18,199 nt of DNA from an uncultured Microbacteriaceae bacterium (GTDB lineage: Bacteria; Actinomycetota; Actinomycetes; Actinomycetales; Microbacteriaceae), in contig CAIVOR010000185.1 in assembly GCA_903907615.1 (NCBI GenBank), forward strand, positions 1-18,199, in the 5' to 3' direction. The notes beneath the pieces were generated by a model. That model searched no databases. It saw only the letters and a list, made by a program, of their open reading frames with translations, and was not told the origin of the DNA. Shown one piece after another: positions 14,014-18,199 of the stretch (its first letter is position 1; each line of letters begins with the position of its first letter). Both the position numbers and the translations under genes were made by a program.

Positions 14014-15597
14014 CTAGAGGTCGAGCGTTAGCTCCGGAGTGCGCGAGCGCGAGACGCACGGGTACATGATGTGCAGCTCGTCCTTTTCTTCGTCGTCCAT
14101 GATCGAGTCGAGGTGCTCGGGTTGGCCCTCGAGAACGCGCACCTCGCACGTGCCACAGAGGCCCTTCTTGCATGAGCCTAGGATCGGAACGCCGTCGCGC
14201 ACGAGGGCGTCGAGCAGCGACTCGTCAGCGGCCGCGACCACCTGGCGCTTCGACTTCTTGAGGTTCATGACCACCGAGGTGACCGCTTCCGCTATCCGCT
14301 CCACGGCCACGAAGCGCTCGAGGTGCATGCTCGCTTCGGGCACGTGAGCGGCCACCGCGCTCATGAGGGCTTCGGGGCCACAGCAGTACACCTCCGCCCC
14401 CGGGGCAGCCACGAGTGACTTGATGTCCGGGTCGGCGGCTCGCTCATCGGCGGCGCTGACAAATACGCGGTCCGGATAGTCGGCCTCGAGTTCCGCCGCG
14501 AAAGCCATGGTGGTGCGCGAACGGCCGAAGTAGTGAAGTTGCCACTTTCGGCGCGGTGGAAGCGACTCAATCATGGCCTTGATGGGTGTGATGCCGATGC
14601 CGCCCGCGACAAACACGTACTCGGTTGCCGGCTCCAGTTCAAAGTGATTACGTGGCGCGGACACCTCGAGCTCCGTGCCCACCTTGGCGTTTTCATGAAT
14701 CCATTTGCTGCCGCCGGTCGAGCCCCGTTTTTTGAGAACGGCGATGTCAAAGTGGCCGCGGGCGGCCGGATCTCCACACAGGGAATATTGGCGCTCAAGC
14801 CCGTTAGGCAAATACAGCGTGACGTGTGCGCCGGGGTGCCACACATCGAGGTTGCCGCCGGCAACGGGAATGAGGCGCACTCCGAGGACGCCCTTGGCGA
14901 GGACGATGGTCTCGCTGATGCGCATTCTGGTGGTTCCTGCAGGGGGAGCGACGGTGGTCGCCGAGCGGGCGGTTGGCGCCGATTTTGTTGCCCCGGCACC
15001 CGCAGATCCCGCGGAGCGGTCAATCGGCGAACGGGCGGAGCGTGACCTGTTTCCAACAATCACTCGGATGAGAACGGCTGCTGACGCCGCCCCAATCAGA
15101 ACAATCGCGAGCGACTTGTACCAGAGCTGGGAAACGTCGGTGCCGCTAAAGGCCGCGTGAAAGGTTACCAGGATGAGGGCCACGTAGGCCGAGTAGTGAA
15201 TGCCCTTCCAGAGTCGACGCGGCAGTTTGTTCATGAGCCACGAGGTCGCCTGGACGGCCACCATGAGGTACACGGCAAAAACACCGAGCATGATCGGAAT
15301 CGTTTTTGCCTGAACACTCGACACACTCGATCCTGCGGTAGCTCCGGGAATGAGCAGTTCGGCCAGGGAGAAGTGCACGAAGTCGTCCAGCATGAGCGAG
15401 ACCATGTGGAGGCCGACGAATATCAGGGCGAGGCCGCTGACATACCGGTGCAGGTCTTGAAGCCACGCGGGGTTGTCAATTTTTCGCATGACGCGAGTGG
15501 ATAACAGGATGCCCAGCACAACCGAACCCGTGAGGAGAACCCACGCAATCACCGAGCTGGCTCGTGTCACGTACCACCAAATGTGCGGTTCGTTCAT
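14014..15597 (-). CDS. Fused ferric-reductase-like transmembrane / flavin-NAD reductase / [2Fe-2S] ferredoxin protein
   Basis: A 527-residue membrane electron-transfer protein in three parts. Residues 1-182 form a ferric-reductase-type membrane domain of five or six helices with paired histidines His50/His64 and His134/His147, suited to two b hemes. A Ser/Ala/Thr linker (183-224) follows. Residues 225-430 are a ferredoxin-NADP-reductase-type module with flavin motif RQYSLC (269-274) and nucleotide motif GGIGITPI (332-339), of the phthalate-dioxygenase-reductase type. The C-terminus is a plant-type [2Fe-2S] domain with Cys476, Cys481, Cys484 and Cys514. It should move electrons from cytosolic NAD(P)H through flavin and Fe-S to heme and out across the membrane. 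The ATG overlaps the ApbE stop (ATGA), so the two are cotranslated. The acceptor is not shown by the sequence. Confidence 0.88.
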   Translation of the reverse strand: MNEPHIWWYVTRASSVIAWVLLTGSVVLGILLSTRVMRKIDNPAWLQDLHRYVSGLALIFVGLHMVSLMLDDFVHFSLAELLIPGATAGSSVSSVQAKTIPIMLGVFAVYLMVAVQATSWLMNKLPRRLWKGIHYSAYVALILVTFHAAFSGTDVSQLWYKSLAIVLIGAASAAVLIRVIVGNRSRSARSPIDRSAGSAGAGATKSAPTARSATTVAPPAGTTRMRISETIVLAKGVLGVRLIPVAGGNLDVWHPGAHVTLYLPNGLERQYSLCGDPAARGHFDIAVLKKRGSTGGSKWIHENAKVGTELEVSAPRNHFELEPATEYVFVAGGIGITPIKAMIESLPPRRKWQLHYFGRSRTTMAFAAELEADYPDRVFVSAADERAADPDIKSLVAAPGAEVYCCGPEALMSAVAAHVPEASMHLERFVAVERIAEAVTSVVMNLKKSKRQVVAAADESLLDALVRDGVPILGSCKKGLCGTCEVRVLEGQPEHLDSIMDDEEKDELHIMYPCVSRSRTPELTLDL

Positions 15598-16553
15598 CGG
15601 TATGTCTCCCAGTTCGACGAGGTGATCTGACTTCCATCCTCTAGCACGAGGAGCCCCGCTGCGTTCTGGCCAGGAAGCCAGTCCAAGAATGCCTGCGGCT
15701 CGCGAACAAAGGCAGACTTACTCAGTGCCTCAGCGTGAGCACCAGTTCCGGCAATGATTGTTGCCGTTTGAACGTCCGATTCGGCGCTCCGTGCGTCCGC
15801 CGGGTTGATGAGGTGATGACGCGAATCAGAGCCGAATCGGCGTTTGCGCTGGCTCGACGTCACCACGGCGCCCCGCGAGATGCGCACCTGGCCAATTTCC
15901 TGAGAAGTGTCGAACGGGTTCTCGACGCCCAGGCGCCAGGCAACACCATCGGGAGCGGCGCCGGCGACCACGATGTCGCCCAAGAATTCGGTCATCACGC
16001 CAAAGGCGCCGAGTTCGAGAACTCGCGCACAGACGATGTCGCCGGCGAGCCCTTTGCCCATTCCGCCCGCGTCAATAGTGGTACCCCGGGGCATTGTGAC
16101 CGTAGTGCCCGATGCCACGATTCCGGCCAGGTTTCCCGGTGTGCGCGCAGATGCTGGCAACGTCGTGATGCGCGAAGCATCCGCAAGCGATGCCGTGTAT
16201 CCCATCTCAAGAAGGGCTGGGAGCAGGGTGGGATCAAAGTCTCCGCCACTCACGATGGCGGCCTTCTTTAACTCGTCAATCAAGCGGATTGTCAACGGGT
16301 CAACATCGGTGGGTGTGCCCTCGGCCCAGTTCAGTCGCTGGACATCACTCGCTGAGTCGAATCGGGTCCACAGCCGTTCGAGCTCGTGCGCCACAGCCCA
16401 CGCTTCGTCAAGAACCGCTTTTCCGGCACCGACCGCGGTAATGGTTCCCCAGCCGCCCATAATCTCGCGGCGGCCTGAGACCGCTGCGGGCAGGGACGTT
16501 CCCTGGGCAATCGCGGCGCGCACAGCATCCCGCGCGATATCGCGCTCAGTCAT
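15594..16553 (-). CDS. apbE: FAD:protein FMN transferase (ApbE family)
   Basis: ApbE transfers FMN from FAD to a Thr or Ser in target proteins. The 319-residue protein has MGGWGTITAVG after a 30-residue leader, FDPTLLPALLEMGY, the FAD/metal-binding IDAGGMGKGLAGD, RHHLINPADA, and ATIIAGTGAHAEALSKSAFV, matching family blocks at normal length. Unlike many relatives it has no lipoprotein signal; the N-terminus MTERDIARDAVRAAIAQG is hydrophilic. It may thus act in the cytosol before export or lack a recognisable signal. It lies 22 bp after the second Pro/Ala-rich protein gene and overlaps the reductase gene by four bases, tying flavinylation to membrane electron transfer. Confidence 0.9.
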   Translation of the reverse strand: MTERDIARDAVRAAIAQGTSLPAAVSGRREIMGGWGTITAVGAGKAVLDEAWAVAHELERLWTRFDSASDVQRLNWAEGTPTDVDPLTIRLIDELKKAAIVSGGDFDPTLLPALLEMGYTASLADASRITTLPASARTPGNLAGIVASGTTVTMPRGTTIDAGGMGKGLAGDIVCARVLELGAFGVMTEFLGDIVVAGAAPDGVAWRLGVENPFDTSQEIGQVRISRGAVVTSSQRKRRFGSDSRHHLINPADARSAESDVQTATIIAGTGAHAEALSKSAFVREPQAFLDWLPGQNAAGLLVLEDGSQITSSNWETYR

Positions 16554-16575
16554 ACGACTCAGGTTATGGCGTTTC

Positions 16576-16950
16576 TTAGGATCCGCCGGTGGTTCCGTTC
16601 GACGGTGCCGGGGCGGGCGCCGGAGCTGGTGCGGGAGCGGGGGCCGGTTCGGGGGCGGCGGGAGCAGGAGCAGCAGGTGCGGGTGCTGCGGCGGGAGCTG
16701 TGTCCTGCGTCACCGTGGCACTCGTGCCGGTGTCGGCAGCCGGAGCAGGAACAGCAGCAGCGGGAGCAGCGGCCTGGGTGTCGGTGGCCGGCGTGGGCGT
16801 TGCCGTAGCGACGTTTCCCGCGCTAGCCGTCTCATTCTCTTGAGCAACGGCGGCAAACTGAAAACCGGTGACAATGCCCACAAGAGCCAGCCCTGCTGCT
16901 GCGCCCGTAATTGTGCGGGCCGTCTGTGCGGGGTGAATGCGCTTAGTCAT
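16576..16950 (-). CDS. Small exported Pro/Ala-rich protein with candidate flavinylation motif
   Basis: A 124-residue protein with no recognised domain. A signal-like N-terminus (MTKRIHPAQT, hydrophobic 13-30, AVA cleavage near 36) leads to a Thr/Ala/Pro-rich region and an APAP repeat to the end, SNGTTGGS (117-124). Residues 73-79 read DTGTSAT, which fits the ApbE target consensus Dxx[ST][GS]AT with Thr79 as the site that would carry FMN. I use the ATG at 16950. It overlaps the end of the upstream gene by eight bases and has GAGGA nine bases before it, whereas a longer start at 17118 would lie entirely within that gene. The last eight residues and the APAP tract also occur in the upstream gene. 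Function is inferred from context only. Confidence 0.65.
   Translation of the reverse strand: MTKRIHPAQTARTITGAAAGLALVGIVTGFQFAAVAQENETASAGNVATATPTPATDTQAAAPAAAVPAPAADTGTSATVTQDTAPAAAPAPAAPAPAAPEPAPAPAPAPAPAPAPSNGTTGGS
16581..16646. repeat. Diverged direct repeat, copy 1 (paired with 17029-17082)
   Basis: The block starting ATCCGCCGGT and continuing into GC-rich GGAGC/GGTGC units occurs here and again about 450 bp away in the same orientation, with many third-position differences. In both genes it encodes the APAP tract plus SNGTTGGS. The preserved protein with silent differences suggests an older duplication under protein-level constraint, or convergent low-complexity drift. Confidence 0.55.
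16714..16734 (-). other. Candidate FMN-attachment motif coding site (DTGTSAT)
   Basis: Codons 73-79 of the small Pro/Ala-rich protein encode D-T-G-T-S-A-T. ApbE targets share Dxx[ST][GS]A[TS] and carry FMN on the last residue. The match is to a short degenerate motif in a Thr/Ala-rich chain, so chance is possible. Confidence 0.4.
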
Positions 16951-17356
16951 CGTCGTCGTCCTCGTGTTCGTGGTGCTCGGATTCGTGGCTGTCGTCTTCG
17001 TAGTCATCGTCGCCGCCAGTGGCGCTCGATCCGCCGGTCGTCCCGTTGGAAGGGGCAGGAGCGGGAGCAGGTGCGGGAGCAACGACCGGCGCGGGAGCCG
17101 GGGCGGGCGCCGAAACATTCGTATTGCCGTTTGAGGCAGTCACCGGTGCGACGGGAGCCGGAACGGCCGGCGCGGGAGCCACGACGGTCTCAGTTGCGGG
17201 CGCCGTCGTGCTCGAGGGAACCAACACCTCTGAGGCCGAGACGGGGTCTCCGCCGCCGAAGACTCCGCTGAGGGTGTCAGTGTTGGCTGCCATCGCGGCC
17301 GTTGCCGTTCCAAGAACGCCAACCACCGTGAGGATGGTGAGTGCGGGTGATTTCAT
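16943..17356 (-). CDS. Small exported Pro/Ala-rich protein with Asp/His-rich C-terminal tail
   Basis: A 137-residue protein. A Sec signal peptide (MKSPALTILT, cleavage after about residue 23, AMA) is followed by a short region LSGVFGGGDPVSASEVLVP and a long Ala/Pro/Val-rich stretch (50-102). Next come SNGTTGGS (103-110), TGGSSAT (107-113) and an acidic, His-containing tail (115-137: DDDYEDDSHE then HHEHEDDDDD) that looks able to bind iron or another metal. TGGSSAT resembles the ApbE target consensus but lacks the Asp. There is no membrane anchor or LPXTG. It is the first gene of the four-gene redox operon. TAGCGT lies six bases before the ATG and there is no Shine-Dalgarno, suggesting a leaderless mRNA. 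No known family recognised. Confidence 0.68.
   Translation of the reverse strand: MKSPALTILTVVGVLGTATAAMAANTDTLSGVFGGGDPVSASEVLVPSSTTAPATETVVAPAPAVPAPVAPVTASNGNTNVSAPAPAPAPVVAPAPAPAPAPSNGTTGGSSATGGDDDYEDDSHESEHHEHEDDDDD
17029..17082. repeat. Diverged direct repeat, copy 2 (paired with 16581-16646)
   Basis: Second copy of the block encoding the APAP tract and SNGTTGGS, here internal to its protein and followed by the Asp/His tail, whereas copy 1 ends its protein. Confidence 0.55.
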
Positions 17357-17362
17357 ACTCTT

Positions 17363-17368
17363 ACGCTA
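17363..17368 (-). promoter_or_regulatory. -10 element of the redox operon (leaderless)
   Basis: TAGCGT, six bases, then the ATG at 17356. No recognisable -35 hexamer lies 16-18 bases upstream, as expected of promoters that need an activator. Confidence 0.45.
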
Positions 17369-17400
17369 CGAACATCGGTCTTCACAAACGTCTGCCCTAC

Positions 17401-17418
17401 GTCAAAGAAACATCAAAG
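17401..17418. promoter_or_regulatory. Candidate response-regulator operator: direct repeats spaced 11 bp
   Basis: On the minus strand CTTTGATG and CTTTGACG occur 11 bp apart, seen on the plus strand as TCAAAG at 17402 and 17413. OmpR/PhoP-type regulators bind tandem half-sites with this one-turn spacing. The site lies about 45-62 bp upstream of the redox operon start and about 52-69 bp upstream of the response-regulator start, so one dimer could control both. Inference from spacing and position. Confidence 0.45.
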
Positions 17419-17469
17419 ATTGCCGGGTTTTTGGCCTCATTCGGGTGATTGGTCGGGATAACCGGCAGA

Positions 17470-18153
17470 ATGGGGCGCGTGAAGGTTCTTGTCGTTGAAG
17501 ACGACCCGTCGGTTGCCGACGGCATTATTGACGGTCTCGGTGATGCCGCCTTCGAGGTGCACCACAGCGCCACGGGTGCCGCTGCGCTCTCTGACTTCGC
17601 CACATTCGCACCCGATATCGTGCTCCTCGACCTGGGACTTCCCGACATGGATGGCACCGACGTGTGCCGGGCGCTTCGCAAGCAAAGTGCCGTGCCCATC
17701 ATCGTCGTGAGCGCGCGGGGCGATGAGATTGACCGTGTGGTCAGCCTCGAAATGGGGGCGGACGATTATGTCGTCAAGCCGTTTGGAATGCGTGAACTGG
17801 TGGCCCGCATTCGAGCAGTGGCCCGGCGAACGAACAGTGCTGAGGCACCGGTCGGACCAACGGAGCGCACATTTGGCTCGCTCACCATCGACACTCGCGC
17901 ACAGCGCGTGTCACTCGCCGGCGAGGACATCCACCTCACACCGACCGAGTTTGAGCTTCTCGTGTATCTGACCGAAGATCCCGGTGCCGTCTGCCGGCGC
18001 AGCGACATCCTGAACGACGTCTGGGATACCAACTGGTTTGGCACCACCAAGACACTGGATGCGCACGTGGCGGCCATTCGGAAGAAGCTGGGCAATTCCG
18101 GGTGGATTGAGTCAGTTCGCGGCGTAGGGTTTCGATTCGGTCAACCCGCATGA
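17470..18153 (+). CDS. OmpR/PhoB-type DNA-binding response regulator
   Basis: A cytosolic transcription factor phosphorylated by its partner kinase. The receiver domain shows the acidic pair in VVEDDPS, phospho-acceptor Asp54 (IVLLDLGLPDMDG), the conserved Ser of IIVVSARG and Lys of VVKPFG. The C-terminal winged helix carries LTPTEFELLVYL, TKTLDAHVAAIRKKLG and the final SVRGVGFRF. Start choice is open: ATG 17470, GTG 17479 (giving MKVLVVEDD, the commonest family start) or an upstream TTG 17449. I use 17470 because GATAAC stands seven bases before it. The stop overlaps the start of the sensor kinase (ATGA), so the pair is cotranslated. It is divergent from the redox operon, which it probably controls. 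Confidence 0.93.
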   Translation: MGRVKVLVVEDDPSVADGIIDGLGDAAFEVHHSATGAAALSDFATFAPDIVLLDLGLPDMDGTDVCRALRKQSAVPIIVVSARGDEIDRVVSLEMGADDYVVKPFGMRELVARIRAVARRTNSAEAPVGPTERTFGSLTIDTRAQRVSLAGEDIHLTPTEFELLVYLTEDPGAVCRRSDILNDVWDTNWFGTTKTLDAHVAAIRKKLGNSGWIESVRGVGFRFGQPA

Positions 18154-18199
18154 AGTGGCGGTTCATGGCCGCCATCATGGCCGTGATTCTGCTCGTCCT
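18150..18199 (+). CDS. Sensor histidine kinase, N-terminus only (cut by window edge)
   Basis: ATG at 18150 overlaps the response-regulator stop codon. The 16 visible residues (MKWRFMAAIMAVILLV) are a basic start plus the beginning of a transmembrane helix, as expected for the partner kinase. The call rests on position and operon logic; the catalytic domain is outside the window. Confidence 0.7.
   Translation, partial: MKWRFMAAIMAVILLV

Noticed and set aside
16589..16843. Gly/Ala-repeat (GAGAGAG) open frame resembling a glycine-rich surface protein
   Set aside because: It is the complement of the APAP repeat. The minus-strand reading has a signal peptide and operon context, the plus-strand reading has neither.
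15907..17271. Long plus-strand open frame opposite the redox operon
   Set aside because: It is antisense to ApbE and the two small protein genes, and rich in Arg/Ser/Gly as expected from a shadow of GC-rich codons. No domain and no ribosome site.
1..18199. CRISPR arrays, insertion sequences, attachment sites
   Set aside because: No regularly spaced repeats, no transposase or integrase, and no duplication of the tRNA-Leu 3' end were seen in the window.

Overview
The window looks like the chromosome of a high-GC, compact-genome actinobacterium, probably from the Microbacteriaceae or a close relative. The main pointers are a NucS/EndoMS mismatch endonuclease, a membrane trio typical of actinobacteria (YtxH-like, Holin-X, DUF3618), two LPDTG sortase substrates with Arg-rich tails, and many starts that appear leaderless (TANNNT six or seven bases before the start codon, no Shine-Dalgarno). 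The taxonomic placement is inferred from gene content only. Both window ends cut through genes.

Layout, left to right. At 1-593 (minus) is the N-terminal part of a zinc/manganese ABC-transporter binding lipoprotein with a Zur-like operator over its promoter. It is divergent from trhO (663-1574), which encodes a tRNA U34 hydroxylase. From 1604 to 9527 all genes are on the minus strand. In transcription order they are an M13 metallopeptidase, glycyl-tRNA synthetase, a degenerate protoporphyrinogen-oxidase-like flavoprotein, the YtxH/Holin-X/DUF3618 membrane operon, uroporphyrinogen-III synthase (hemD) and a large LPDTG surface protein. Divergent from the peptidase is a plus-strand pair: a HAD phosphatase and nucS (9579-10953). 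A hairpin separates nucS from the convergent second LPDTG protein (11128-12111). Upstream of that lie a DUF606-type DMT transporter, a small orphan lipoprotein with a strong terminator, and tRNA-Leu(CAG) with its own terminator.

The right end (14014-18199) is the most interesting part. A four-gene minus-strand operon encodes two small exported Pro/Ala-rich proteins, an ApbE-type FMN transferase and a fused membrane reductase (heme-b transmembrane domain, flavin/NAD domain, [2Fe-2S] domain). It is divergent from an OmpR-type response regulator and the start of a sensor kinase. This resembles known ApbE/ferric-reductase extracytosolic electron-transfer loci, but no canonical FMN-binding-domain substrate is present. 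One small Pro/Ala-rich protein carries a short sequence, DTGTSAT, that fits the ApbE flavinylation consensus inside a low-complexity exported chain. The other carries the related TGGSSAT and an Asp/His-rich metal-binding-like tail. My hypothesis is that these are minimal, domain-less flavin (and metal) carriers. They would take electrons from cytosolic NAD(P)H through the reductase and be controlled by the adjacent two-component system through an 11-bp-spaced direct repeat in the shared promoter region.
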